DNA of 64,000 nucleotides from Siphonodentalium dalli (Eukaryota; Mollusca; Scaphopoda; Gadilida; Siphonodentaliidae). Location: NCBI GenBank assembly GCA_032622095.1, contig CP136068.1, positions 137,895,989 to 137,959,988 on the forward strand. Reading direction: 5' to 3'. Shown piece by piece: positions 25,701 through 40,700 of the stretch. The position numbers and the translations under genes are program-made. The notes beneath the pieces were generated by a model. It worked only from the letters and a program-made list of their open reading frames with translations, did no database searches and was not told the DNA's origin. The first letter of the stretch is position 1. Each line of letters starts with the position of its first letter.

Positions 25701-28700
25701 GGAATGACAACATCTATAAAAATCCTCTCATATACTCTAGATGTTGGATGATCACATGGTAATTTATTGATATCATTATATTACATGAAACTATTGCAAT
25801 AAAATCTTCATATTTTCAAAACAGGATATCACACCTAATTAATCGTATAAAACTAAAATAAATGAAAGTGTCAATTTTTTTTTATTATTTAATTTTTTTT
25901 TTTATTGTTATTTAAAGTTCAAACAAAATTTAATATTTGTATATGCTAAATTTAGCAAGGAGCTAAATCTAAAAAAAATTAATTTTTTTTCTCTCGAAAA
26001 AGGGTCATAACTCCTTTAAAATTAATATCGGATCAAACCCATATTCGGACTCGATCTGTATTTTGGGCTGTGAAACTCACATACCAAATTTGGTTCCAAT
26101 CAGATAAAAAATGTTTGAGTTATGGCAGAATGCGTGAATTCTAAGTTGAAAAGGGCCATAACTCTGTAACAAAAACTTGGATAAAACCCAAATTCGAACT
26201 CGATCTGTATTTTGGGCTGAGAAACCCATATACAAACTTTGGTTTCGATCGGATAGAAAATGTTTGAGTTATCGCATTACTCGTAAAGTGTCTACGGACA
26301 GACAGACAGAAGGACAGACGGACAAACGACGAGTGGTCAATCCGGGCAATGACACTATGTTTACCATACTATGGTATGGATAAACATAAAAAGGTTTGTG
26401 ATTTATTAATATATTGTGTTTTGATATCACTCCATCCAAATTACATGCATTTAACCCCTTAAAGAGGTTCATAACTGGAGCTGTGCTGGTGCAGCATTAA
26501 AGACCCTGTGCCAGTATATTCTCTTATATTTGCAAGTCTCCCATAGGAAGCCTCAATAATATAAGAGAATGCACTGGCTTAATCAGCCAAGGTAAACATT
26601 GTTAGGCCAATGCATTCTCTTATACAGACGATCCCACTTATTAACATAACGGATAAAAACATATCCCGTTTACAACCATATTATGTTCCTGCACCAAACC
26701 ATTTACACTGTATTATATGTTAATTTCTACCCTCTAATAACATAAGATTTTGATAGACCACCGGTTATAAACATAGAAATATGCAATAACATGTTAGCCA
26801 CGCGGGTGAAACTATGCCCACAAGCCAGTTAATCGAGAGGCCATTATAGTTAATTATGTAATTCAATCAATGCAAAGACGGCAAACAAAGAGAAACAGGC
26901 TGTGAATGACCACATGGGCGCTTAAGATACTGATAGGCCTGTCAGCTAATTGGTTTTTATCACTTACAATCCGGCATGTGTGCTCTTTTTAATCCATTTA
27001 CAATGGGACTTTAATGTACTTTGACGGGGCTTCGAATTCTGTGTCCAAAACATTCCAATGTCGCGACATTGCATCACCGCGATCACGCTTAAAGGTACTC
27101 AATCCGATAAAACTCCCCTCAATTACTATTTCAATGGCTTCGGGGGTCAAAAATATTTGATTCGAGTCGAGGAAGTCACCCATCAAAGCTCAGATTTGTT
27201 AGATATCGATTTTAGAAATCTATTATTTTTCATTATCGGGAATTCTTTCTGGCCCAGAAGACAGTCAAATTTTTTTTATTATTACCACTTGATTATAGAG
27301 TTATCCATCCTTGTCTGTTTGAATAGAGTTTTGATGTAAAATCTCGAGCAGGTTACCAAATTGACGGCAGTTATAGTACTCAATATCTAATAACTCTGAG
27401 CTTTGTTTGATGGGTTCCTCGACTCGAATCAAATATTTTTTACCCCCCAAGCCAAAGAAATAGTACTATAGGACCCTCTGATCGGATTGTTGTTGTTGGA
27501 ATCTGTTGAGATGGGGACCCTCTTTACGGATTGAGTACCTTTAAAATAAGAACCTAATTTGTAAGAATAGGAAATGGATGAGTATGTTTACTTAAACCCG
27601 GTGACATAGTCCCACGCTGTCTGATTCATAAAACTCAAGCCATACTTTCTCTCATCATAACCATCCAAAATGTCTAAACGTAAACGTAACGATTTGTCAC
27701 TCGGAGTTAAATACGAAGTTGTTAAATTGCTTGAGCAAAAGCTTTACACACAGACTGAGTTAGCGAAGAAATTTGCGTGTTCACAAATGCAGATTTGATT
27801 TCGTACAACAAACGCGACGTGTTCACAAAAAAAATGTATGAAACGATGGTTTTATTGTTCATGTTTTACTGTCTGTTTGACTTATACCGGTAATAAAAAT
27901 GAAAGTAAAGCTTGTTTTATTTTGTGGAATTCCCAGCGGGAAATCCCCTTTGTACGATAGAGTTACTCCTCCTGACTTGTAACCGGATGTCGAAAATTGA
28001 AGCCGACTCGCAGCGCTTAAATTCACTTGTTTCTGGTTCTTTTTCATGCATAATACATGCATCAAAATTGATTCTACAATCATTCATCAAAGTTATGTTG
28101 TGTCAAGTTAATTTAGGTGACATAAAAAGAAGAATAATAGAAAAATTAATAAAACAACCGCCATATTCAATGATTGATGATGGCGACGGAAAACGTGGTC
28201 AAATGTCCATACAAAATACACACAAAATGGGCCAAATATCGGAATCCCGCACATAAACATACACGCTTATTAACATAAATACCTCTTGCACCGAGGCTAT
28301 GTGATAAAGCGGGATTAACTGTATATGTAAGGCTCCCTATGGGAGACTAGCATATATAAGAGAATGCATTGGCACAGGGTTTTTGCAAAATTTCAGGAAG
28401 CTCCCATCATGAAAGGGGGTAATACACACCAATAGGTGATTTCTAGGTAAATTAAAAGTTTTAATGTCACACCTGTGAGATAAGTTCCTGGTGAAACCAC
28501 GCGCATATCAAACTATTTTTGTTCAGAAGCACACAAAACTCTCGATCTGAACCGTCAAAATGTCTGACAACACATACGGATGCATCTAAAAATCGTTCAA
28601 ATTCAATAGCTCCAATCTAAAGGTGATCCCAAACATGCCTGCAAATTTCAAAATAATTGTGTGCTGCTGGGCGTGCTAATGGATTCAAATGTGAAATCCA

Positions 28701-31700
28701 AGACGATCTGTGTGCCTTTAAAGATATTTTACAACAGACTTGTAGATATTACCAATACGTATGTTCACTCCTATGTGATTATCTGATATATTGCTTTCGT
28801 CATGGCATTTCATGTCTGTGATTGTATTATTTTCTGTCAGTGCCACGCTTCCATACCCTCATTTCACACCAACTGCCAAAATTGATTAATTGCTAAGCCA
28901 CAATATATCATATAACGACTTATTTCGAGAACCAATGTCATATAGACAACCATGTTGTGCGCTATCTATGATAACAAAGTTTCCCCAAAGCGGATTTTAT
29001 AAATGTGTTATACTGGATCTTTTTACACCATAATCGCTTCTTTCCCAATTTATTCCGGGTTAACCCATCATTTTGCATACCACGACCATACTTCTATGAC
29101 AAACAATCAAGCGGACCCACACAGTAGCGAAGACTTCTGTTTATGTGAATGTGCAACAAATATGGCTGTGAATGATAAAAATAAGCAAGCTAAATAAATC
29201 TCTATTTATACAATATTATAAGTGGATGTAAATATTACCTTCTGTTCTGCCCTGACGGCAACCTTAAGCTGAGGAAGTACTCTCTCTACCTCTAACTTCC
29301 ATTCCACAGCGTCGGTTTTAGATTCCATGATTTCTTCTGGTTTGCTTGCCTCTTCACTCTGATTTGAAACAGATAAAGAGATAATATAAATTTACAGCAT
29401 GTAGCATCTGACTTCAGGGGAGGATTCCATTCATTACGCTAGGCTACAATGGGTAATGAAATTTGAATGGAATGATCGGGCATAAATATGCTGGGCCACG
29501 GTCGCTACACCTACAGCTATTTTTGGCTTTAAAACTTACAGAGAAAGTAATTTTAACATCAAAACTGACTATAGCCAGTCAGTATAGAATGTTTCTTATT
29601 TTAAAATTAATAAATACCCAGTATATGTCAGACAATGTAACTCCGAACATAAAATGTATGGACACGTTGCATAAGTGGTCAATGACATATCAAACTGAGC
29701 TAATCACATACACTAACCTGTAATATGTAAACAGATAGTAAGTGGTGAAAATTCTAATATTATTTCTGAAAAATTTTGATTTCATGTTTCTAGGCGGGAA
29801 GGTGCCAAAAAATGGTTGAAAAAAAACTGGCTAAAAGGTAACAATTTTGGGTCGAGGAGTGGGTGGGTCCAAAAAATGGTCAAAGGTAAAATAGTATCAT
29901 AAGTGTCTGATAATTTTTTCTGACACCCCCCCCTGTTTATATTAGAATAAAAGGTCGGCCGACCACAGTGTCCCCCGACAAGTCGACAAGTCGAAGGGGT
30001 AAATAATTCCGTAAAAAAATAATTTTTCCGTCATCTATATACATGTTGCACATCTCCAATATGTGGGTAACAATACTCTGAAGTTTCAAATATCTATGAT
30101 AAAAACTGTAGGAGGAGTTGATTACACCATGAAGGTACCCTCATACAGAAAATAATAAAAAAAAATTCTAAGTCGAAAGGCCCATAACTCTGGGAAAAAT
30201 CATTGGATCAAACTAAAATTTGAACTTGACCTGTATTTTGATATGAACGACCCAAAACTGAATTTCCAATTAAACAATCCAAACTTGAGTTATCATCCGG
30301 AAACCAAAGAAAAAAGAAGCAAAATTGAATTGTCTAAGTCAAAAAGACCATAACTCTGAGAAAAATCATTGGATCAAACTCAAATTCGAACTTGACCTGT
30401 ATTTTGATATCAATGACTCACGAAAAAACGGAATTTTCAATTGAACAGTCCAAACTTGAGTTATCATCTGGAAACCAAAGAAAAAAGAAGAAAACAATAT
30501 TTTTCTAAATAAGTAAAATATATATCTCCTAGAAGTATCTTGCCCACTGAACTATATGGTATATCCCCAATATTAACAAGGAAGGGTTAACAAACCCGCG
30601 TTGAAAACAGAACGAAAATTCTGTGGTACATTTTATCCTGTTTCCTGACCGGTAACCTCTGATGACGTCATCTCCCAATGTCCATTTAAACTCGACACCA
30701 GATCGTTATTCTCACATTTTCCCTTGTTAACGGAAGGAACACATCGAAGATAAGTTGACAGTTTTTTGTGTTATACAAAAAACATTATTTCCGTTAATTA
30801 TTATGTTGAATTGTGCAATTGACTCGCGTTGCTATAGCGATTAGCGTCCATGTTTTTAAACGATCGAGAACGTTCATAATTCAACGAATGCATCTTTTTT
30901 CTATTTGTCGTGGAACGGACAAATAAATTATTCAATAATAGATGCACATTTGGATATGACAAAAGACGCTAAAAATCTTTATAGCACGAATCGATTGCAC
31001 ACATGTGCGATTTTCTGTGGTCGAAGCAAAAATTACTCAACACGGGTTTGTTAACCCTTCCTTGTTAATATTGGGAATATACCATATACATGTAGTTCAG
31101 TGGGCAAGATACCTTTGACGGAGATATTGAATTTTCTAAGTCGAAAAAAGTCCATAACTCGAGGAAACATCATCGGTTCAAACTCAAATTAGAATTCAAC
31201 CTGTATCTTGATATGACTGATCCACATAAAAACAGTATTTGTAAATTAAAGAATCCAAATTTGAGATATCATCCGGAAACCGAAAAAGTGAGAAATTTTC
31301 TAAGTAAAAAAAAGTTGAAAAAAGGGAAATAACTCCATAAAAGAACATCGGATCAAACCCAGAATTGCAGAGCACCCGTGTTCTTGGTTGAGACACCTAC
31401 ATACCAAGTTGTTTCAATCAAATCGGATGATCATTACTGGCGTTATAACTCCGGACGGACGGACGGGATGCACAGACGCACGGATGGGACGCACGGACGG
31501 ATGGGGCTTATTATAATAGTCCCCCGAAATCAATTTTTCGGGGGACAATTAAGTGCTCTGACCATAGATGTAATTACCTTCAGACCGAGTCTCTTGAGTC
31601 CATCTAAATCCATCATAGGTTCATCATCCTCAAAATCATCGTCACCATGATCATCCAGCTAAAATTGAAACAAATTCATGTAGAGGCAAACCAAAATCAT

Positions 31701-34700
31701 CGTCACCATGATCATCCAGCTAAAATTAAAACACTTGGAATTATCGTTTTCAATAAAGTGTAGATAGTTTGTTTGAGATATGAAGTAAAGACGCTGTCAA
31801 TTTCAACAAACAAAATTACATTTAGTTGTTTTCATCAAAACTATAGGTTGGCACATCTCCATGCACAGCCACATTGGAATGTGCACATTAATAAAAACAT
31901 TGTACACACTTCAGATAAAGTCCATTTAGATGTACATAATAACACATGTATGCCATTTTAAATAGCATTAAATGGTCGCTACAGAAGTTCCTTCATGGCA
32001 AATTTTGCCTCAGATAAGTGATAGAAGACTGCTGATCATGTGATCTTTGAATATTCGCATGAAGACATTTATTTACCATTACTTCACTTACCACGAAGGT
32101 GGTAATGTAATCGTATGCTATGTAAGATTGTTTCCAACAATCTTCATCACATCTGATTTTGGGTTATGACTCTTTCCTCAAGTGCAAGTATTGGTAATAG
32201 TAATTTTTAACTATAATAGTTGAATCCATGATGTGCCTGACCTGATAGTTAGTCGCCCGACAACAGACTTGGCATTATGTATATATGTTGAATAAGCTTC
32301 CAATGACAGTATCACAGGGATCAGCCTTGAAGGCGGCTTGGGAGACATCTTGCTTCCAATGACAGTATCACAGGGATCAGACTTGAAGGCGACTTGGGAG
32401 ACATCTTGCTTCCAATGACAGTATCACAGGGATCAGCCTTGAAGGCGACTTGGGAGACATCTTGCTTCCAATAACAGTATCACGGGAATCAGCCTTGAAG
32501 GTGACTTGGGAGACATCTTGCTTCCAATGACAGTATCACAGGGATCAGCATTGAAGGCGGCTTGGGAGACATCTTGCTTCCAATGACAGTATCACAGGGA
32601 TCAGCCTTGAAGGCGACTTGGGAGACATCTTGCTTCCAATGACAGTATCACAGGGATCAGCCTTGAAGGTGACTTGGGAGACATCTTGCTTCCAATAACA
32701 GTATCACGGGAATCAGCCTTGAAGGTGACTTGGGAGACATCTTGCTTCCAATGACAGTATCACAGGGATCAGCATTGAAGGCGGCTTGGGAGACATCTTG
32801 CTTCCAATGACAGTATCACAGGGATCAGCCTTGAAGGCGGCTTGGGAGACTTCTTGCTTCCAATGACAGTATCACAGGGATCAGCCTTGAAGGCGACTTG
32901 GGAGACATCTTGCTTCCAATGACAGTATCACAGGGATCAGCCTTGAAGGTGACTTGGGAGACATCTTGCTTCCAATAACAGTATCACAGGGATCAGCCTT
33001 GAAGGCGACTTGGGAGACATCTTGCTTCCAATGACAGTATCACAGGGATCAGCCTTGAAGGTGACTTGGGAGACATCTTGCTTCCAATGACAGTATCACA
33101 GGGATCAGCCTTGAAGGCGACTTGGGAGACATCTTGCTTCCAATGACAGTATCACAGGGATCAGCCTTGAAGGCGACTTGGGAGACATCTTGCTTCCAAT
33201 GACAGTATCACAGGGATCAGCCTTGAAGGCGACTTGGGAGACATCTTGCTTCCAATGACAGTATCACAGGGATCAGCCTTGAAGGCGACTTGGGAGACAT
33301 CTTGCTTCCAATAACAGTATCACGGGAATCAGCCTTGAAGGTGACTTGGGAGACATCTTGCTTCCAATGACAGTATAACAGGGATCAGCCTTGAAGGCGG
33401 CTTGGGAGACATCTTGCTTCCAATGACAGTATCACAGGGATCAGCCTTGAAGGCAGCTTGGGAGACATCTTGCTTCCAATGACAGTATCACAGGGATCAG
33501 CCTTGAAGGTGACTTGGGAGACATCTTGCTTCCAATGACAGTATCACAGGGATCAGCCTTGAAGGCGGCTTGGGAGACATCTTGCTTCCAATGACAGTAT
33601 CACAGGGATCAGCCTTGAAGGCAGCTTGGGAGACATCTTGCTTCCAATGACAGTATCACAGGGATCAGCATTGAAGGTGGCTTGGGAGACATCTTGCTTC
33701 CAATGACAGTATCACAGGGATCAGCCTTGAAGGCGACTTGGGAGACATCTTGCTTCCAATGACAGTATCACAGGGATCAGCCTTGAAGGCGACTTGGGAG
33801 ACATCTTGCTTCCAATGACAGTATCACAGGGATCAGCCTTGAAGGCGACTTGGGAGACATCTTGCTTCCAATGACAGTATCACAGGGATCAGCCTTGAAG
33901 GCGACTTGGGAGACATCTTGCTTCCAATGACAGTATCACAGGGATCAGCCTTGAAGGCGGCTTGGGAGACATCTTGCTTCCAATGACAGTATCACAGGGA
34001 TCAGCCTTGAAGGCGACTTGGGAGACATCTTGCTTCCAATGACAGTATCACAGGGATCAGCCTTGAAGGTGACTTGGGAGACATCTTGCTTCCAATGACA
34101 GTATCACAGGGATCAGCCTTGAAGGCGACTTGGGAGACATCTTGCTTCCAATGACAGTATCACAGGGATCAGCCTTGAAGGCGACTTGGGAGACATCTTG
34201 CTTCCAATGACAGTATCACAGGGATCAGCCTTGAAGGCGACTTGGGAGACATCTTGCTTCCAATAACAGTATCACGGGAATCAGCCTTGAAGGTGACTTG
34301 GGAGACATCTTGCTTCCAATGACAGTATCACGGGAATCAGCCTTGAAGGTGACTTGGGAGACATCTTGCTTCCAATGACAGTATCACAGGGATCAGCATT
34401 GAAGGCGGCTTGGGAGACATCTTGCTTCCAATGACAGTATCACAGGGATCAGCCTTGAAGGTGACTTGGGAGACATCTTGCTTCCAATGACAGTATCACA
34501 GGGATCAGCCTTGAAGGCGACTTGGGAGACATCTTGCTTCCAATGACAGTATCACAGGGATCAGCCTTGAAGGCGACTTGGGAGACATCTTGCTTCCAAT
34601 GACAGTATCACAGGGATCAGCCTTGAAGGCGACTTGGGAGACATCTTGCTTCCAATGACAGTATCACAGGGATCAGACTTGAAGGTGACTTGGGAGACAT

Positions 34701-37700
34701 CTTGCTTCCAATGACAGTATCACAGGGATCAGACTTGAAGGCGACTTGGGAGACATCTTGCTTCCAATGACAGTATCACAGGGATCAGCCTTGAAGGCGA
34801 CTTGGGAGACATCTTGCTTCCAATGACAGTATCACAGGGATCAGACTTGAAGGCGACTTGGGAGACATCTTGCTTCCAATGACAGTATCACAGGGATCAG
34901 CCTTGAAGGCGACTTGGGAGACATCTTGCTTCCAATGACAGTATCACAGGGATCAGCCTTGAAGGTGACTTGGGAGACATCTTGCTTCCAATAACAGTAT
35001 CACGGGAATCAGCCTTGAAGGTGACTTGGGAGACATCTTGCTTCCAATGACAGTATCACAGGGATCAGCATTGAAGGCGGCTTGGGAGACATCTTGCTTC
35101 CAATGACAGTATCACAGGGATCAGCCTTGAAGGCGGCTTGGGAGACTTCTTGCTTCCAATGACAGTATCACAGGGATCAGCCTTGAAGGCGACTTGGGAG
35201 ACATCTTGCTTCCAATGACAGTATCACAGGGATCAGCCTTGAAGGCGACTTGGGAGACATCTTGCTTCCAATGACAGTATCACAGGGATCAGCCTTGAAG
35301 GAGACTTGGGAGACATCTTGGTTCCAATGACAGTATCACAGGGATCAGCCTTGAAGGTGACTTGGGAGACATCTTGCTTCCAATGACAGTATCACAGGGA
35401 TCAGCCTTGAAGGCGACTTGGGAGACATCTTGCTTCCAATGACAGTATCACAGGGATCAGCCTTGAAGGCGACTTGGGAGACATCTTGGATCCAATGACA
35501 GTATCACAGGGATCAGCCTTGAAGGCGACTTGGGAGACATCTTGCTTCCAATGACAGTATCACAGGGATCAGCCTTGAAGGCGACTTGGGAGACATCTTG
35601 CTTCCAATGACAGTATCACAGGGATCAGCCTTGAAGGCGACTTGGGAGACATCTTGGTTCCAATGACAGTATCACAGGGATCAGCCTTGAAGGTGACTTG
35701 GGAGACATCTTGCTTCCAATGACAGTATCACAGGGATCAGCCTTGAAGGTGACTTGGGAGACATCTTGCTTCCAATGACAGTATCACAGGGATCAGCCTT
35801 GAAGGCGACTTGGGAGACATCTTGGTTCCAATGACAGTATCACAGGGATCAGCCTTGAAGGCGACTTGGGAGACATCTTGCTTCCAATGACAGTAATCAC
35901 AGGGATCAGCCTTGAAGGTGACTTGGGAGACATCTTGCTTCCAATGACAGTATCACAGGGATCAGCCTTGAAGGTGACTTGGGAGACATCTTGCTTCCAA
36001 TGACAGTATCACAGGGATCAGCCTTGAAGGCGACTTGGGAGACATCTTGCTTCCAATGACAGTATCACAGGGATCAGCCTTGAAGGTGACTTGGGAGACG
36101 ATACTTGGGAGACATCTTCTCCCTAAATTGTGCCACTTCTCCCTATTTTTGTTTAAGTTAGAATTGACTTCTTCTCTCTCATATAACAGAATCAAGCCTG
36201 AGATTAGTTAGTCCAAGTCTTCTTGTACTAAAACCAGCTAAGATATTGGGATGGCGATGCTGGCGTTTAGTCCAAGACCGCCCTATATGCTCGCTTATGA
36301 CACGGCTTAAGCGTTAGTGACCCGCTCAAATAAAACCACAATTATATGAAATAAAATATCACAATTGCGACAATAAACGGATATTTTCCGCAGAAGACAT
36401 GCTATTTTATCTGAAACCCACATCAGTTGTGAATATAAAACGGTAATTTAATGTGAAAAGAAACATTTGCCGCAGTGTTTACATATTTTTTAAAGTATGC
36501 GAACTCAGTTGACCTTGCGAACTGCGTTCGGCATTTTCCGGTGAAAATATTCCGTAGATTTTCAATCAACCACGCACGATGAATTCTCCATTGTAATCGT
36601 AATTATACGTGACAATAAATAAATAAATACATAGATTAAATACATATTGAAGATATAAATGTAATACATTAAATAAATTACGGGAATTACAACCATCTCA
36701 GTTTAAAACAGTGTAAACACAATGAGCATTAGAATATCATGGGGGCCGCCATTTTGTTTGTATCGAAATTCGTCTCGGCCAAAACAAACACCGGACAATG
36801 CCGAAGTTCTTCGGAACCTGAGTTCGGCTTTCAGTTAAGTAAACAAACAGAAAAAACAACGATGTTTGTGGCAATCAACCGGAATATTCTATGTGTAATT
36901 TAACATTAAAGTTAGATTATTATACACCATTGTGACCATAAGATGTAAGCCTTTCCGATGTATATAGCATCATGTATTGATTTGCTAGGTAAATCGAGTA
37001 AAATACACCACAGATTCCCGCCACAGATCGTGGGCGTAAGTCGTGTGGTAGGATTGGTATGCAAGCGGGCTTGGACTAAACGCCAGCATCGCCATCCCAA
37101 TATCTTAGCTGGTTTTAGTACAAGAAGACTTGGACTAGAGATTAGTGTGCCCGTCATTTGCAGAATAAGGTGCCCAGAGGGTGAATTTAGTGATGCTATC
37201 CCGCATTCTACATGGCCTCATCTGCTACGGGAGACATAGAATCATTTGAGGTTCCCAAATGGTGAATATTGCAATATACACCCATTGGGAACCTCAATTA
37301 TGCAATGTGTCGTCTGCCAATTTGGGGATATAGAGAAACTAAACTATAAAAGAAATAGAATCTATGTAAAGAAATTTCTATAGAAATTTGATAATAATTT
37401 AAGAAACTTTTCAGAGAAGATGAGGCCTTAGCAGAATAAGGTCCCAAGAGGGTGAATTTAGTGATGCTGGCCCGCTATGCGTCATAGCATCACCAAGTTC
37501 ACCCTCTGGGGACCTCATTCTGCAAATGACAGGCACACTAAACTCAGACTTGAACAGCATATTTGAAGTGTATTTACTGATCGTACTTACTCACTACACT
37601 GGTATTATAAATGGGCTTTTGTATTGCATAGTACTGATTGGATCACAGAAGGGTGATGTTAAGAGACTTTATGACTTCTCCCTGATAACAGTCCATCCCT

Positions 37701-40700
37701 CCCTGACTCCCCACAATCTAATAGAGAGAAGTGACTTCTCCCAATTTGAATTCTCTAAGCAGCTGGTCCCTGCAGTATCGTTAATTTGACAAATCTGATA
37801 TAACATATTTGTATAAGAGCGACGTATTTATCTCAAAGGGTTATATTTATTGTATCGGCTTCCTGTAAATAATTATGTTTTTCTAAACAGGCAGCTATTT
37901 AACGCATTCCAGTTGTTGTCTTTCAAACTAACCCTGTGGGATAAATATTTTTCTAAGCATAATCATTGCACAAATACACAAAACAATATTGAAGAGCTGA
38001 CTGAAGCAAAGAAGAATAAATCAAAAGTTCTAATCTGACATCAGCTAGAACAGAAAACCACCAAGATAAATTCATGTAACTAGGGAGCATGTAATAAATA
38101 TAATAAGAAGAAATAAACAACATGGGGTGGGAATATGAGTTTTAAGGACATATCTTACTTGTTTAACCCTCTCTATACTAAAGCATAATTGATGAGTAGT
38201 TATCCCATAGGCAGCCCTCATAATTGGCTACAGCAATTAGTAATGCCGAAACCATTTGCTGAAGCAAACTGGGCCATGGCAAAGGATTGCCGTAGTGGAT
38301 TGCCGAATCCGAAACCAAACAATCTGAATTAATCTGAATTATTATCTAAACATTTCCCTCAATAAATAGGGCTCCTTCTGCACTTTTATTTTATCTGTTG
38401 GCTGTTTTTATCACCTTAACATTCCTCTAAATTAATAATAGATCATTCCAATATATATTAATATCACTGAATTGGAGAATCCATTCTGAGTAGAAAGGGT
38501 TAATAAGTGAATATTTACTAGTATTCTAATAAGTTAGTTATTAAATACAATTGATATACATGTATATGTTGGTTCTCTATTCTGGATTTGATATGGACAT
38601 TTATCTACCATTTCCTATGAAATTCCCCGATAACATTGGCGATAACAAATTGGCGATAAAAGCATCTGTATCATTACTGCAGTTGCGATACAAGGCGCTC
38701 ATGACGTCCTTGGCTGTTCAAAATTATGAATGAATTGACGTCACATGCAAGCGCGTGCAAAATCAAAACAACAGTCCAATGTATATTCGTGCACACAATA
38801 AACAAATAGTTCCTAGTTTGTATCAGTATTTTATTTCCTCCCGTCGTGGGTAATATGTTAAATCATATCAGAAAGTAACTAATACATATTTGTTGACTAT
38901 TTATTATTCAATTATATAAAAAACGCAAGGAGATTTTGTCCACCTAATTCAATTTCCGTTAGACATATGCATGTGCAATTGCTGTTGGGAGAATTTAGAA
39001 CAGTTACACTTGCAGGTTAGGAGAATTTACTCAATAACACTAATCGTCCGACGCAAATCAAAAAAACTCTTAAAATGTAATTTGTGTGGTGGATTCTGTC
39101 ACACAAATGGTAGATAAATGTGCTATACGCACAATTTATTTGTACCGATTCATGTATCGCGACTCGGCCCATTTTCATGGTCATATAGCGACTCGGCGAC
39201 AAAGGTCTCCTCATCGATTAACACATTTAACACATTTAACACATTTAACACATATTTGTCATATAATATATTCTATTGATCGATCTCTACATGACATAGG
39301 ATATGGCAAATCAAACAGACAAAGAAAAAAAATATATACAAATAACAAAAGCAAACTTTACATTATTGTGATGACGACTTGGGTCCAAATTGTCGGGACA
39401 AGAGGGGAACTTTCTCGTTTATTCCTGGCATCGTTGATATATTTACCAAGATCTCTATTTATTCTGATATTGTCAACATTGTATAAGCTCATACTAATAC
39501 ATGGAAATACATGTATGTTACTGTGTACATCAAGAAACTTCAGGTTTGTGGGTATATAAATTCAGGAATTAGGCTATTAAAAATACATATGGGAATAGGA
39601 TGGAGGGAGATATTTTATTTTTTTTAATTTTCAAGAATTTTAGAAATTAATGTATGTACGGGTAATGTTATGGTAAATAGGATGAGGGAGGGAGGTATAT
39701 TATATTTTTTTTAATTTTCAAATCTTTTTAGAAATTAATATTAATGGTAATGTTGTGGAAAATGGGATGAGGGAGGGACGCTTTATATTTCTTTCTATAA
39801 TTCTAGAAATGAATGTATTTATGGGTAATTTTATGGTAAAAAATCCTAAAACTTTTCCAAGCATTGTATATAATCTATCACCCGATGCCTTTTAACAGAA
39901 ACCTATCTAAATTTCTTATTGTGGATAAATTGGAGAATGAGTTTTGGACTCTAAAACAAGCCTTGAAATAGGGTGTCTGTCATTTGCAGAATGAGGTCCC
40001 CAGAGGGTGAATTTAGTGATGCTACCCCGCATAGCAGGCTAGCATCACCAAATTCACCCACTGGGGACCTCATTCTGCTTACACCTCAGCAGAATGAGGT
40101 TTCCAGAGGGTGAATTTGGTGATTTATTTATATTTATCTGATGAGGCCCTCTTTTGGATGACGAGGGAGGTGTCTGAGAACACAGTATTTATATTTATCT
40201 GATGAGGCCCTCTTTTGGATGACGAGGGAGGTGCCTGAGAACACAGTATTTATATTTATCTGATGAGGCCCTCTTTTGGGTGACGAGGGAGGTGTCTGAG
40301 AACACAGTATTTTTATTTGTCTGATGAGGCCCTCTTTTGGATGACGAGGGAGGTGCCTGAGAACACAGTATTTATATTTATCGGATGAGACCCTCTTTTG
40401 GATGACGAGGGAGGTGCCTGAGAACACAGTATTTTTATTTGTCTGATGAGGCCCTCTTTTGGATGACGAGGGAGGTGCCTGAGAACACAGTATTTATATT
40501 TATCTGATGAGGCCTAATAAAATAATGTTGGCGAATCAGCGCTCATTTATGTTAATATACGTTAATACCAGCTAGACATAATAATTAGTTTTTGCAGTTA
40601 ACATCTGTGTACATTTCTATTGTCATTTTTGTCGTGTGCGTGTGTTATTATATTTTATTTTCGGTTTTCTTAATAATCCAATATTTTTGGTTTTTCAATG

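Larger units (their letters stand above)
26625..28321. mobile_element. pogo/Tigger-like DNA transposon remnant
   Basis: The ends are CAGACGATCCCACTTATTAA at the left and TAAAGCGGGATTAACTG at the right, an inverted repeat starting with CAG, directly flanked by TA on both sides (26623-26624, 28322-28323). This is the signature of pogo/Tigger. It holds a decayed transposase start at 27670 and is itself interrupted by a TTAA-type MITE at 27089-27544. Confidence 0.85.
26451..28422. mobile_element. TTAA-type MITE, family A2 copy 6, split by a pogo-like insertion
   Basis: The left part (26451-26622) begins TTAA + CCCCTTAAAGAGGTTCATAA and stops inside the second palindrome arm at TTCTCTTATA. The arm resumes at 28322 (TATATGTAAGGCTCCC) and ends CATCATGAAAGGGGG. 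The two halves join cleanly once the TA-flanked element between them is removed. Confidence 0.85.

Noticed and set aside
32296-36108. CRISPR-like array (regular repeat)
   Set aside because: The 56-bp units are contiguous without unique spacers, and the setting is an intron of an animal gene. It is a minisatellite.
39086-39559. 157-codon plus-strand reading frame
   Set aside because: No family resemblance, low-complexity start near a microsatellite, and it lies within an IFT57 intron. Likely chance.
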